Below are positions 52,355 through 62,020 of a stretch of 64,000 bases of DNA, piece after piece. The notes under the pieces are model-generated. The model saw only the letters and a program-made list of their open reading frames with translations, did not search any database and was not told the DNA's origin. The position numbers and the translations under genes were made by a program. The stretch lies in the NCBI RefSeq assembly GCF_004764705.1, contig NZ_SHLX01000014.1:1-64000 (forward strand). The letters run 5' to 3'. How positions within the stretch are numbered: the first letter of the stretch is position 1; each line of letters starts with the position of its first letter. The DNA comes from Paenibacillus cymbidii. Lineage in GTDB: Bacteria > Bacillota > Bacilli > Paenibacillales > NBRC-103111.

Positions 52355-52683
52355 CAAAGCTTTCTCATCGTCATACAAATCCTTAAGTAATGTGCTTAAC
52401 TGGAATATTTCAGTGGAATATATTAAGGTAGAGGGTCTAAAGTCGATCTTTGTGATGATTTTCTTGTCAAGGTCAAGCAAGTACTTTCGCTGAAATCATC
52501 CAACCCTATCTATTGTACTCATTTTCAACACATAGTACGTAGAAAATGAACAACATCACTTTATCAGTCCCCCAAGCTGGTAGACATCCTCCGTCTGGAA
52601 CTAATCTTGTTAAAATTGATTTGTTCTGAGACAGTAGAGTGATTAGCTGCAAAATATTATATCCTTTAGCATTAGGAGTTATT
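52355..52683. other. AT-rich intergenic stretch, nothing recognisable
   Basis: About 330 bases with no convincing gene, terminator or repeat. It may be a decayed gene within the imported AT-rich block, but I see no recognisable remnant. Confidence 0.5.
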
Positions 52684-53505
52684 ATGAATCGGTATAGTGT
52701 GCTAATGTCGGTCTACATAAAAGAACAACCGCAGTATTTAAAACAAAGCATAGATAGCATGTTGAATCAGACAGTTTTTCCGGATGAGATTGTAATTGTT
52801 AAAGATGGGCCACTGACTGAACAGTTAGATTCCGTCTTGGATGGATATGCAAGTGCATATCCGTCGTTATTTAAAATAATTACCAATGAACAGCAACTCG
52901 GGTTAGGTATGTCATTAAGCACAGGACTAAATCATTGTAAAAATGAATTAGTAGCACGAATGGATACAGATGATATTTCTTTGCCTGAAAGATGTGAGAA
53001 GCAATTAAAAGAATTTCAAAAAAACAAGGAAATAAGCTTAATCGGCGGGACTATTTCAGAATTTATTGATATAGAAACTAACATCATTGGCAGAAGAATT
53101 GTCCCGACAAGAGATAATGAGATTAAAGCATACTTAAAAAAGAGATGTCCATTTAATCATGTTTCAGTAATGTTCAAAAAGAATGAAGTTATTAAAGCAG
53201 GGAGTTATTGTGATTGGTACTGCAACGAAGATTATTATCTATGGATCAGAATGTACGAGTATGGAAGCAAATTTGCAAATCTCGCTGAAACGCTAGTGTA
53301 TGTGCGTGTAGGGCCAGATATGTATAAGCGCCGTGGTGGAAAAAGATACTACAAAAGTGAAAAAGAACTTCAAAAATATATGTATAAAAAGAAAATAATA
53401 AGCTACAAACAATATTTGTGGAATAGTTGGATACGATTTATTTTTCAAGTGCTAGTACCAAATAGCATTCGTGGATATCTATTTAAAAAACTTGCTAGAA
53501 GTTGA
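52684..53505 (+). CDS. Glycosyltransferase family 2 (AmsE-like)
   Basis: A 273-residue GT-A enzyme with SVLMSVYIKE, IVIVKDGPL, ARMDTDDISLPER (DxD metal site) and NEDYYLWIRM. It belongs to the AmsE/WcaA-like group that extends lipid-linked repeat units. The ATG at 52684 follows AGGAG at 5 bases. The next gene begins 32 bases after its stop. Confidence 0.9.
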   Translation: MNRYSVLMSVYIKEQPQYLKQSIDSMLNQTVFPDEIVIVKDGPLTEQLDSVLDGYASAYPSLFKIITNEQQLGLGMSLSTGLNHCKNELVARMDTDDISLPERCEKQLKEFQKNKEISLIGGTISEFIDIETNIIGRRIVPTRDNEIKAYLKKRCPFNHVSVMFKKNEVIKAGSYCDWYCNEDYYLWIRMYEYGSKFANLAETLVYVRVGPDMYKRRGGKRYYKSEKELQKYMYKKKIISYKQYLWNSWIRFIFQVLVPNSIRGYLFKKLARS

Positions 53506-53537
53506 ATAGACTATCAACTGGTTGGGGGATCAATGAA

Positions 53538-54332
53538 GTGAAAACTCAAAAAGTATCCATAAGAGATATACAGTTAAAATTACTGGATATTATAGATTAT
53601 ATTGATGAATTGTGCAAAAAAAACAAGATTCAATATTTTTTAATTGGCGGTTCCGCGTTAGGTGCTGTTAGACACAAAGGGTTCATTCCGTGGGATGACG
53701 ATTTTGATATTGCAATGACTAATGAGAACTACCTGAAGTTTTTAAAAGTGTGCGAAGAACAACTGGATAAAGATAGGTATTTTTTTCAAAGAGAAGCTAG
53801 TGAGAAATGGCCCTTATACTTCACTAAAATTAGAATGAATGGTACAGTGTTTAGAGAACCAGATGCCATGTGTGAATCGCACATGGGGATTTTTATTGAT
53901 GTATTCAGCCTTGAAAATATTGCGGATGGTATTGTGGCTTCGACATGGCAGTATATATGTAGCAAAATAGTAATTGCGCGAACTCTTGCCCAGCGGGGCT
54001 ATATGACTGCAACTTTCGGTAAAAGGGTAGTCATGTCAATAATAAAGCGCATATCCAATAGGGCTTTGGAAAAGGTTTTAATCAACCAGGTCAGAAGATA
54101 TAATAAGGAAGAGACAAAAAGATTAGGGATTCTATTTGGAAATGTTAGATTCAAAAATGCCTTTATTCCAAGAGAATTTTTTGGAACACCAGAGTATATT
54201 GAATTTGAGGGAAGATTTCTTCCAGTACCAGGCATGACACATGAATTTTTAAGGAAAAACTTTGGGGATTATATGAAATTGCCTCCGAAGGAAAAACAGT
54301 TCGGTCATTTGCCTGAAGAAGTAATATTGTAA
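53538..54332 (+). CDS. LicD-family phosphotransferase
   Basis: A 264-residue LicD protein. Its nucleotidyltransferase-like signature is IGGSALGAVRHKGFIPWDDD followed by FDIAM. LicD enzymes add phosphocholine or similar phospho groups to glycans. The GTG at 53538 follows GGGGGA at 8 bases and is preferred over a TTG at 53502 that overlaps the previous stop. Given the glycerol-phosphate genes nearby, a phosphoglycerol or phosphocholine modification of the polymer is inferred. Confidence 0.88.
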   Translation: MKTQKVSIRDIQLKLLDIIDYIDELCKKNKIQYFLIGGSALGAVRHKGFIPWDDDFDIAMTNENYLKFLKVCEEQLDKDRYFFQREASEKWPLYFTKIRMNGTVFREPDAMCESHMGIFIDVFSLENIADGIVASTWQYICSKIVIARTLAQRGYMTATFGKRVVMSIIKRISNRALEKVLINQVRRYNKEETKRLGILFGNVRFKNAFIPREFFGTPEYIEFEGRFLPVPGMTHEFLRKNFGDYMKLPPKEKQFGHLPEEVIL

Positions 54333-54368
54333 TTGTACTGGCGATAAAGTAAGTAGGCGGGTGTAAAA

Positions 54369-55595
54369 ATGGTTGCATTTACTTGGTTAGTGTTTATCCT
54401 AAATCCATTGATTGGCTCGATATTCTCTTCTATCGGATTGTTTAGCGACAGAAAAAGGAATATCCACTACTCAGCGATGATGGCATTGTTGTGCTCGTCC
54501 TTTGCGTATTGGTTCATTCCAAAGCATGAGATGGATTTAACTAGGTATTTTGCACAACTTAAGTCTTATAGTACACTATCTTGGGATAGCTTTTATGAAA
54601 TTATATTAAGTAAACAACTACTAGTTATACAAGAATTGCTGTTTTATTTCATTGCCCAATCGCAAAACTATCACTTGCTACCCGCTATATCGATTTTTAT
54701 TTCGTATTTCATTCTATTTTATATAATTACAGACTACTCTAATAAGAACAATGTTCGATCAAGGGAAATGTTTGGGACATTGATTTTTATATTATGTGTC
54801 TTGCCTTTTCCAATTCTAGTCAGCAATGTGCGTAATATTATGGCCTTTTCAATTTTCATTTTTGGCGCTTACAGAGAATTTGAACAAGGGAAAAGAAATG
54901 TATTGACATATATCCTTTATATGATACCAGTGTTTATCCATATTGCGACTGTAAGCTTACTGCTATTAAGAATTATCGTTTCCATTTATGATTTTAATAA
55001 AAAAAGGAGTATTGTTATTTCATTGGGAATTGCAAGCGTGGCTTTTTTCATTACACAGTTTTCAGAAATTGTTGAGAAATCAGGGTTACCTAATCGTGTT
55101 ATTCAGGCCTTTTTTATAAAAGCTGATAATTACGCTACTAATAATGATAGCGCTTATGCAATTTATCTACAAAGTAATTTATTTATGAACCTACAGAAAT
55201 ATTATTTTGTATCAATTGTGTTGTTTTTTTTAATGTTGCTATTCATAATTAGACGGCAGTCTTCGATTTTAGCTTTAAATGAAAAACACAAAAAAATGCT
55301 ATCTTTTTATAGCTTAGTTTGTTTAACAGTTGTAGGAACGGCTCCGATTGTAATTACTGTATATCTTCGATTTACTTTTCCGGCAATCATGCTTTCATTT
55401 TTAGTCTTATTGCGATATCATCAGTGGATTAAGAGTAAGATATCCAAACAAATAATTTCATTTGGAATATTGTCAGGCGCAATTGGCGGATTGATTCAGC
55501 AAATAATATTTTTAGATAAAGTAACAAATATTTCTCAAATGTTCTCTTCTGTGACGGTTAGAAGTCTTATAAATATGTATATACCAATTACCTAG
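54369..55595 (+). CDS. EpsG-like polysaccharide polymerase (Wzy)
   Basis: A 408-residue membrane protein with about ten hydrophobic helices. It has the early motif DLTRYFAQLKSY and the mid-protein sequence NVRNIMAFSIFIFGAY, both typical of the EpsG family. It should polymerise repeat units outside the membrane. No clear ribosome site precedes the ATG. Confidence 0.8.
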   Translation: MVAFTWLVFILNPLIGSIFSSIGLFSDRKRNIHYSAMMALLCSSFAYWFIPKHEMDLTRYFAQLKSYSTLSWDSFYEIILSKQLLVIQELLFYFIAQSQNYHLLPAISIFISYFILFYIITDYSNKNNVRSREMFGTLIFILCVLPFPILVSNVRNIMAFSIFIFGAYREFEQGKRNVLTYILYMIPVFIHIATVSLLLLRIIVSIYDFNKKRSIVISLGIASVAFFITQFSEIVEKSGLPNRVIQAFFIKADNYATNNDSAYAIYLQSNLFMNLQKYYFVSIVLFFLMLLFIIRRQSSILALNEKHKKMLSFYSLVCLTVVGTAPIVITVYLRFTFPAIMLSFLVLLRYHQWIKSKISKQIISFGILSGAIGGLIQQIIFLDKVTNISQMFSSVTVRSLINMYIPIT

Positions 55596-55648
55596 AAATG
55601 CCCAATAATCTTATAATGGATCTGTTTTGATTCATGGAGGATTAAACA

Positions 55649-56641
55649 GTGAAAATATCTGTTATCGTTCCTGTATATAATGTAGAGCGATATTTAAGTA
55701 ATTGTATAGATTCCATATTAAATCAAACCATGAAAAATATTGAATTGATACTTGTAAATGATGGATCAAATGATCGTTCAGGTGAAATTTGTGAGATGTA
55801 TAAAAGAAAAGACGATAGAGTCATTGTAATTCACAAAACTAACGGGGGATTATCTTCTGCTAGAAACGCTGGCCTTGAGGTCGTAACAGGAAATTTCATA
55901 GGATTTGTTGATAGTGATGATTGGATCGAGCCTGATTTTTATCAACTCTTGTATCAAGGATTAGTGACATATGGGGCTGATATAGCTGTTTTACATTTTA
56001 AGAAAGTTAGCGATTTTGATAAAATCGCCTTTCAAACAGATGAAATAAAAATTTGGAGATGTTTTAATAAAAATGAAGCTATGGAATTATTATTTGCGAA
56101 TAATTACATAGGGTATTCTGCAGTTAATAAATTGTATAGGTCAGAGCTTTTCTTTGGAGTAAGATATCCCGAAGGAATGTTGATGGAAGATAAGGCCACT
56201 ACCTACAAGTTGATACATAATTGCGAGAGCATCGTAGTGAATGAATCAACCAAATACCACTATTTTTTAAGGGAGAATAGCATAATACAATCGACTTTTA
56301 ACAATAAAAAATTTGATTCTTTCACCATCCATGAAGAACTTATTAAATTTATTGATAATTACTACCCTAAACTAGCTGGAGTAGTCCGGGGGAGATATGT
56401 TTATGCTTCAATACGAATGTTATTCATGATGATAAAAAGTAATTATTATGAAGATAATGCGGCATTTGAAAGATGTACTAATGTGATAAAATTATATTAC
56501 AAAGAAACTATTGTAGAAAAAAGGATGAAAGTACTGATCAAAGTTTTGACAATTGCCTTCCTCATGTTTCCTGGGTTACCGAAACATATGGCGCGATGCA
56601 GAATCTTTTCCATGTTATTTAAGAAGGTTAGAATCTCATGA
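55649..56641 (+). CDS. Glycosyltransferase family 2
   Basis: A 330-residue GT2 enzyme with SVIVPVYNVERYL, LVNDGSNDRSGEIC, GGLSSARNAGL and FVDSDDWIEPDFY (the DSDD metal site). The C-terminal third is a helical extension. The start is GTG at 55649 after GGAGG at 8 bases. It would add a sugar to the repeat unit. Confidence 0.92.
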   Translation: MKISVIVPVYNVERYLSNCIDSILNQTMKNIELILVNDGSNDRSGEICEMYKRKDDRVIVIHKTNGGLSSARNAGLEVVTGNFIGFVDSDDWIEPDFYQLLYQGLVTYGADIAVLHFKKVSDFDKIAFQTDEIKIWRCFNKNEAMELLFANNYIGYSAVNKLYRSELFFGVRYPEGMLMEDKATTYKLIHNCESIVVNESTKYHYFLRENSIIQSTFNNKKFDSFTIHEELIKFIDNYYPKLAGVVRGRYVYASIRMLFMMIKSNYYEDNAAFERCTNVIKLYYKETIVEKRMKVLIKVLTIAFLMFPGLPKHMARCRIFSMLFKKVRIS

Positions 56642-56657
56642 ACGAGAGGTATAATCA

Positions 56658-57827
56658 TTGTTAATCAAAATTAAGAAGTTTTTACATAGGAATGTATATC
56701 CTTTGATTATTATGGTGTTTCCTATCAATCAGCGAAAAGTAGTTTTTAGCAGCTTTGCAGGGAAGCAGTATGCCGATAACCCCAAGGCAATATCAGAAAA
56801 ACTACATAATATCCATCCTGAAGCTGAAATTGTATGGTTAATGAAAGGTGCAAGAAAGGTAAATCAGCTTCTTCCCGATTATGTAAAAGTAGTGGAATAT
56901 GAATCTTTTGCCGCTGCATATGAATTGTTTACCTCTAAGGTTTGGGTGGACAATATAAGAAAGCCGCTATTCTTTAGAAAAAGAAAAAAGCAATTTTACT
57001 TACAAACATGGCATGGAACACCGTTAAAGCTTATTGAGGCAGATGCAGGAGATAAGCTTGGAAAAAAATATAGAAAATATGCTAAGCGAGACTCGAAGAA
57101 TATTAGCATATTATTGTCAGGTAATCAATATTCTACTGCAATTTTCAGGAAAGCTTTTGAATACGAAGGTGAAATGCTGGAGTGTGGGACACCTAGGAAT
57201 GATCTCTTGTTGAATAATTGTGAACAAATTGGTCTGCAGGTTCGAAAAAAACTTAATTGCGAAAATCAAGCTGTACTGTTATTTGCTCCTACTTATCGTA
57301 ATGATATAGAAAAAAATGGTTTGGAACAACTCAAAAAGTTAGACCCAAACGTAATTTTAGACGCATATGAAAAGAAATATAACAAAAAATGTGTGTTGTT
57401 TTTGAGATTTCACCCAAACGTCGCTGACACAATAAATATGAAAGCAATAATAATGGAATATGGGGAAAGAGTACGTGATGTGTCTGTTATGTGGGACATG
57501 CAAGAATTGTTATGTGCCGCAGATGCGCTAATAACTGATTATTCTTCTGTATTCTTTGATTATTCAATATTAAAAAGGCCGATATTTATTTTTACTCCTG
57601 ACAAAAATAATTATTATGATGAGCGAGGTTTGTATTTAGATGTCAACGAACTCCCGCTATTCAGTTCTGAAACATCTGAGCAACTGGTTTATCTGATTCG
57701 TTCTATTGATAAAGAAAATTTAATAGAAAGAACGTCTTTGCTTTTAAATCAAATTGGAAATAAAGAAGAAGGAATAGCTGCGGAGAAAGCTGTACAAATA
57801 ATTAAAAAGCAATTAGAAATGACTTAA
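56658..57827 (+). CDS. CDP-glycerol glycerophosphotransferase (TagB/TagF family)
   Basis: A 389-residue peripheral membrane enzyme with LQTWHGTPLK (catalytic His), CGTPRNDLL, LFAPTYR and DALITDYSSVFFDYS. These are hallmarks of TagB/TagF. It transfers glycerol phosphate from CDP-glycerol; at this size it is likely a single-addition or short-chain enzyme. The start is TTG at 56658, with GAGAGGT 7 bases upstream. TagD, encoded downstream, supplies CDP-glycerol. Confidence 0.9.
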   Translation: MLIKIKKFLHRNVYPLIIMVFPINQRKVVFSSFAGKQYADNPKAISEKLHNIHPEAEIVWLMKGARKVNQLLPDYVKVVEYESFAAAYELFTSKVWVDNIRKPLFFRKRKKQFYLQTWHGTPLKLIEADAGDKLGKKYRKYAKRDSKNISILLSGNQYSTAIFRKAFEYEGEMLECGTPRNDLLLNNCEQIGLQVRKKLNCENQAVLLFAPTYRNDIEKNGLEQLKKLDPNVILDAYEKKYNKKCVLFLRFHPNVADTINMKAIIMEYGERVRDVSVMWDMQELLCAADALITDYSSVFFDYSILKRPIFIFTPDKNNYYDERGLYLDVNELPLFSSETSEQLVYLIRSIDKENLIERTSLLLNQIGNKEEGIAAEKAVQIIKKQLEMT

Positions 57828-57857
57828 GGGTAGAGATGAGATGTTTGGAGTAACTAT

Positions 57858-59375
57858 ATGAGTAGAATCACTATAATAATTATGTTGGTAACCGTTTTCT
57901 CCAAGGTGATTGGATTTTTTAGAGATATCATACTCTCTTATCTTTATGGTGCCACTAACGTTACTGATGCATACCTTGTTTCATTAAGCATTCCTACTGC
58001 AATATTTGGATTTATTGGTATAGGGATATCCACTGGATATATTCCTATGATCAGTAAAATCCAACAGAAACATGGAGAAAAAGAAAGCCTGAAATTCACT
58101 AACAATCTGGTTACAATCTTGGTCATTTTATGTTCAATTATATGTATATTAGGAAATATTTTCATTGAAGAAGTTGTAAAATTATTTGCTTCTGGATTTG
58201 AAGGCGAAACATTAAAATTAGCAATCAAATTCACTAGAATAAGTCTATATGGTATGTATTTTACTGGGATTATATATATATATAGCGGATTACTGCAAGT
58301 GAAGGGGAAATACATAGTTCCTGCACTGATTGGATTTCCACTTAATATAGTGATAATTTTGTCATTATTATTAAGTGTAAAAGTGCATGTATTAATATTG
58401 TCAATAGGAACCGTCATAGCGTTAGCGTCCCAATTACTTTTTTTGATCCCGTTTTTATATAAAATAGGCTATCGGTTTAGGTTTACATTTGAAATAAAAA
58501 ATAAATACTTGATTGAAATGGCAGTGATTTCCGTTCCATTGATTATTGGAATTTCAATGAATCAGATAAATATTTTAATTGATAGGACGCTCGCTTCTCA
58601 AACAATTGAAGGTGGGATATCTGCTTTAAATTATGCCAATACACTAAATGGGTTTGTTCAAAGCGTACTCGTGATGCCATTGGTTACTGTCATGTACCCA
58701 ATAATTTCAAAGTTGGCTGTAGATAATAATAAGACCGGAATTCAAAAAGCAATATTTGATATGATTACGGGGATAAATTTGTTGGTGATTCCTGCTACAG
58801 TTGGTTTTATGTTCTTCGCTAAACCGATTGTAGTGATGCTATTTGGCAGAGGAGCCTTTGATATTCAGGCGGCAAACTTAACATCTGAAGCACTATTTTT
58901 TTTCTCAATTGGAATGATTGGTTTTGGTTTAAGAGAAGTGTTGGCAAGGGTTTTCTATTCAATGCAGGATACAAAAACGCCAATGATCAATGCAGGGCTG
59001 GGAATGTTTTTAAACATAGTCTTGAATGTTATATTAACTAGGTATATGGGAATCGGAGGACTAGCATTAGCTACAAGTATTTCAGCAATTGTTACTACAA
59101 TTCTAATGTTTTTTAGTCTAGTAAGAAAAATAGGTTTTTTCAACTTGAAGCGAGTGGCAGTATCATGTTTAAAGATTGTATTTGCTTCATTGATCATGGG
59201 GGTCATTACAAAGTTATGTTTTAATTCTTTAAGTTCTTATACAAAAAATATGAATTTATCTTTACTCATATCAATTGTTGCTGGAGTGTTTGTTTATTGG
59301 TTGATTATTTATTTTATGAGAGTCGGAGACTTGCAAGTATTTAAGTTATTAAAAGATAGAGTGAGGAAGGCATGA
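57858..59375 (+). CDS. MurJ-type lipid-linked glycan flippase
   Basis: A 505-residue protein with about 14 transmembrane helices in the MOP superfamily. Features such as SKVIGFFRDIILSYLYGAT, FGRGAFD and ARVFYSMQDTKTPM are diagnostic of MurJ/MviN rather than Wzx/RfbX. Inside this cluster it probably exports the repeat unit; essential MurJ would normally sit elsewhere. GGAG precedes the ATG. Confidence 0.88.
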   Translation: MSRITIIIMLVTVFSKVIGFFRDIILSYLYGATNVTDAYLVSLSIPTAIFGFIGIGISTGYIPMISKIQQKHGEKESLKFTNNLVTILVILCSIICILGNIFIEEVVKLFASGFEGETLKLAIKFTRISLYGMYFTGIIYIYSGLLQVKGKYIVPALIGFPLNIVIILSLLLSVKVHVLILSIGTVIALASQLLFLIPFLYKIGYRFRFTFEIKNKYLIEMAVISVPLIIGISMNQINILIDRTLASQTIEGGISALNYANTLNGFVQSVLVMPLVTVMYPIISKLAVDNNKTGIQKAIFDMITGINLLVIPATVGFMFFAKPIVVMLFGRGAFDIQAANLTSEALFFFSIGMIGFGLREVLARVFYSMQDTKTPMINAGLGMFLNIVLNVILTRYMGIGGLALATSISAIVTTILMFFSLVRKIGFFNLKRVAVSCLKIVFASLIMGVITKLCFNSLSSYTKNMNLSLLISIVAGVFVYWLIIYFMRVGDLQVFKLLKDRVRKA

Positions 59376-59579
59376 ATAACTGTTTATTGCCTGTATGAGT
59401 GAACTTATCCGCTGAATCCAACAAATCTATATGATAGGATATAGCAGGAGACTCTGTTGCTACCTATTACTTGAAATACCGTTTGAAAGCTAAGCTTATC
59501 GAAAAACATGTGAATTCGTGGAAACGCTAGATTTGAACTCTCAATGATGATTACCGATAAACTTGCTTAAGGAGAAAAT

Positions 59580-59969
59580 ATGAAAAAAATAATTACTTAT
59601 GGGACATTTGATTTGTTACATTATGGACATATAAATTTACTTAAGCGAGCAAAAGCACTTGGTGAATATTTGATTGTTGCACTTTCAACCAATGAATTCA
59701 ATGAGACTAAAGGGAAGAAGTGCTATTTTTCCTATAATGAAAGAAAGACTCTCCTCGAATCCATACGGTTCGTTGATTTAGTTATTCCTGAAAATAACTG
59801 GGAACAGAAAATAAACGATGTACATGAGTTCAAAATTGACACGTTCGTTATGGGGAGTGACTGGGAAGGGAAATTTGATTTTCTTCGAACCTACTGTGAA
59901 GTAGTCTATCTAAATAGAACTCCTGAAATTTCAACAACAAAGATAAAGCAAGACTTAGGTTATTGTTGA
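59580..59969 (+). CDS. tagD: Glycerol-3-phosphate cytidylyltransferase
   Basis: A 129-residue nucleotidyltransferase with TYGTFDLLHYGHINLLKRA (HxGH site) and RTPEISTTKIK. It is the expected length for TagD. It makes CDP-glycerol for the TagB/F-like enzyme. AAGGAG precedes the ATG. The 204 bases upstream of it hold nothing clear. Confidence 0.95.
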   Translation: MKKIITYGTFDLLHYGHINLLKRAKALGEYLIVALSTNEFNETKGKKCYFSYNERKTLLESIRFVDLVIPENNWEQKINDVHEFKIDTFVMGSDWEGKFDFLRTYCEVVYLNRTPEISTTKIKQDLGYC

Positions 59970-60125
59970 AACACTTAATTTAATAAGTTCTGGCAATTTA
60001 CAGTATGAAGAATGACTTCCAAATAAATCGGCTTTTGCTGATTGGACATAGAATTTTAAGAGTATCGATTTCACGCCTTACAAAGGCATACAACTAGGGT
60101 ACTATGTTATGGGAGAAGAGTGCAT

Positions 60126-61139
60126 ATGTCGATTTTAGTAACAGGAGGGGCAGGATATATTGGGAGTCATACCTGCGTTGAACTATTAGATGCGGGTTTT
60201 GAAGTAATTGTCGTTGATAATTTTTCTAACAGCAAGTCTGTGGTACTTAATCGAATAGAGAGTATAACCGGTAAGCCGTTAAAGTTATATGCAATTGATT
60301 TGTTACATAGAGAGGCGTTGGAAGGTGTTTTTGAGGTAAATGCCATAGAAGCTGTAATTCATCTTGCGGGGCTTAAGGCGGTAGGGGAGTCGGTTGATAA
60401 TCCCCTATGGTATTATAAAAATAATATTACTGGTACTTTGAATCTCTTGGAAATAATGAATAAGTACAAAGTGAATAAAATGGTTTTCAGTTCCTCCGCT
60501 ACAGTATACGGGGCTTCCTCAAGCGTTCCCAATTCGGAAGACTCACCTCTAAAAGCCAACAATCCATATGGCCGGTCAAAATTAATGATAGAGGAAATAT
60601 TAGGTGATTTGTATCGATCTAATCCGGATTGGTACATATCAATCTTAAGATACTTTAATCCAGTTGGTGCTCATGAAAGCGGTAGGATTGGTGAGGACCC
60701 TCATGGTATTCCGAATAATTTGATGCCACATATTTCAAGAGTTGCTGTGGGGAGGAGCGATAGGTTGTCTATATTCGGCAGTGATTATGATACGCCTGAT
60801 GGTACAGGGGTTCGTGATTATATTCATGTCGTCGATTTGGCAAAAGGGCATCTGAAAGCACTAGAGAAAATCAATCGTGTTTCCGGGATCAATTATTATA
60901 ATCTTGGAACCGGCAGGGGACATAGCGTACTTGAGGTAATTAAAATGTTCGAGTCCGTCACGGGTCGTAATATCCCTTATTCATTAACTAATCGGAGGCC
61001 AGGAGATATTGATAAGTGTTATGCGGATCCGACAAAAGCGAAGGTTGAACTAGACTGGGTCGCGAGAAAGACTCTTTCGGACATGTGTCGTGATGCGTGG
61101 CGTTGGCAGAAAAATAATCCTAATGGTTACGAAGGTTGA
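60126..61139 (+). CDS. galE: UDP-glucose 4-epimerase
   Basis: A 337-residue extended SDR enzyme with VTGGAGYIGSHTC, VIHLAGLKAVGESV, SSSATVYG, the Tyr-x3-Lys pair YGRSK, and RYFNPVGAHESG. It interconverts UDP-glucose and UDP-galactose, or their N-acetyl forms. The ATG at 60126 follows GGGAGAAGAG; the GTG at 60120 is an alternative. It closes the AT-rich part of the cluster. Confidence 0.95.
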   Translation: MSILVTGGAGYIGSHTCVELLDAGFEVIVVDNFSNSKSVVLNRIESITGKPLKLYAIDLLHREALEGVFEVNAIEAVIHLAGLKAVGESVDNPLWYYKNNITGTLNLLEIMNKYKVNKMVFSSSATVYGASSSVPNSEDSPLKANNPYGRSKLMIEEILGDLYRSNPDWYISILRYFNPVGAHESGRIGEDPHGIPNNLMPHISRVAVGRSDRLSIFGSDYDTPDGTGVRDYIHVVDLAKGHLKALEKINRVSGINYYNLGTGRGHSVLEVIKMFESVTGRNIPYSLTNRRPGDIDKCYADPTKAKVELDWVARKTLSDMCRDAWRWQKNNPNGYEG

Positions 61140-61199
61140 TCGGCAAATAAATTTTTTTGGTTAGGTATGATGTATATTTTCACGGAAGGAGCCAACACA

Positions 61200-61895
61200 A
61201 TGAAGAAAAAAACAATCAAAAAGCTTCTATTATGGACAGGGGCTATTCTTATTGTGTTGGCAGTCGGCGGCTATTTCGCAATGAATTACGCCGTAAATCG
61301 GATGATTCACATGATGGCAGAGGGAATCGATCTCGATTCGTTGGATCGGGAGTTGCAGGGTGTAGGGAATGTACGCATGGATGAGAAGAATGGAGTGACG
61401 GCACCGGCTGGGGGGAGCGGCAATGTTGCTGGTGCCGGAGATAAAGCGAATGGAGCAGCAAGTGGTGCGTCCGCTTCGCCGAATAACGGCTCGGGCGGAA
61501 GTACGCAGCAGAGCAGCGGAGGCAACACGCAGCAAGGAGGCGCTGTGAGTCAGGCGCCTGCGCAGTCGTCCGCGGCGCCGACAAAAGACGACAAATTAAC
61601 CTACTCCGCCGAAATTTCGACGGATAAGGCGAAACAGGTCGAAGAGCAAATTACGCTAAAGGACAAGGCGTTCATCACGTCGGTGATTATGAAGCGGTTC
61701 AGTTCTTCGGAGCTGAATATGTTCGCCAAGTTGGCCAGCGGCGGGCTGTCGGTTGAAGAGAAGAAGGAAGCGAAGAAGGTTTTCCTCGAGAAGCTGTCGG
61801 AGAGTGAATACAATCAACTGATCGGCATTGCCGCCAAGCTGGGCCTGAGCGAAGGGAAAGACTATCAAAACTCGCTCAAAGAGAATTTGAAATAG
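61200..61895 (+). CDS. Membrane-anchored protein of unknown function
   Basis: A 231-residue protein with one N-terminal transmembrane helix (about 10-30, LLLWTGAILIVLAVGGYFA). A Gly/Ser/Gln-rich linker follows (about 65-130), then a C-terminal helical domain (KAFITSVIMKRFSSSELNMF, KKVFLEKLSESEYNQLIGIA). I recognise no family. AAGGAG precedes the ATG at 61200. It follows galE by 60 bases and may be a cell-surface accessory of the polymer machinery. A longer frame from 61167 is rejected. Confidence 0.7.
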   Translation: MKKKTIKKLLLWTGAILIVLAVGGYFAMNYAVNRMIHMMAEGIDLDSLDRELQGVGNVRMDEKNGVTAPAGGSGNVAGAGDKANGAASGASASPNNGSGGSTQQSSGGNTQQGGAVSQAPAQSSAAPTKDDKLTYSAEISTDKAKQVEEQITLKDKAFITSVIMKRFSSSELNMFAKLASGGLSVEEKKEAKKVFLEKLSESEYNQLIGIAAKLGLSEGKDYQNSLKENLK

Positions 61896-62020
61896 GCCGG
61901 CAAGAAGATCACTTCAACGAAAATGGTTGAGACTGGAAGGAATTCGCCTGTCGATCCCGTAATGTAATAGGGAGAGGCGCAGCCGGGAATGGCCGCGGCA
62001 CACGACAGGAGGCAGAGTTG

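Noticed and set aside
57858..59375. The essential peptidoglycan flippase murJ
   Set aside because: The family is right, but its place inside an AT-rich polysaccharide cluster points to a dedicated repeat-unit flippase.
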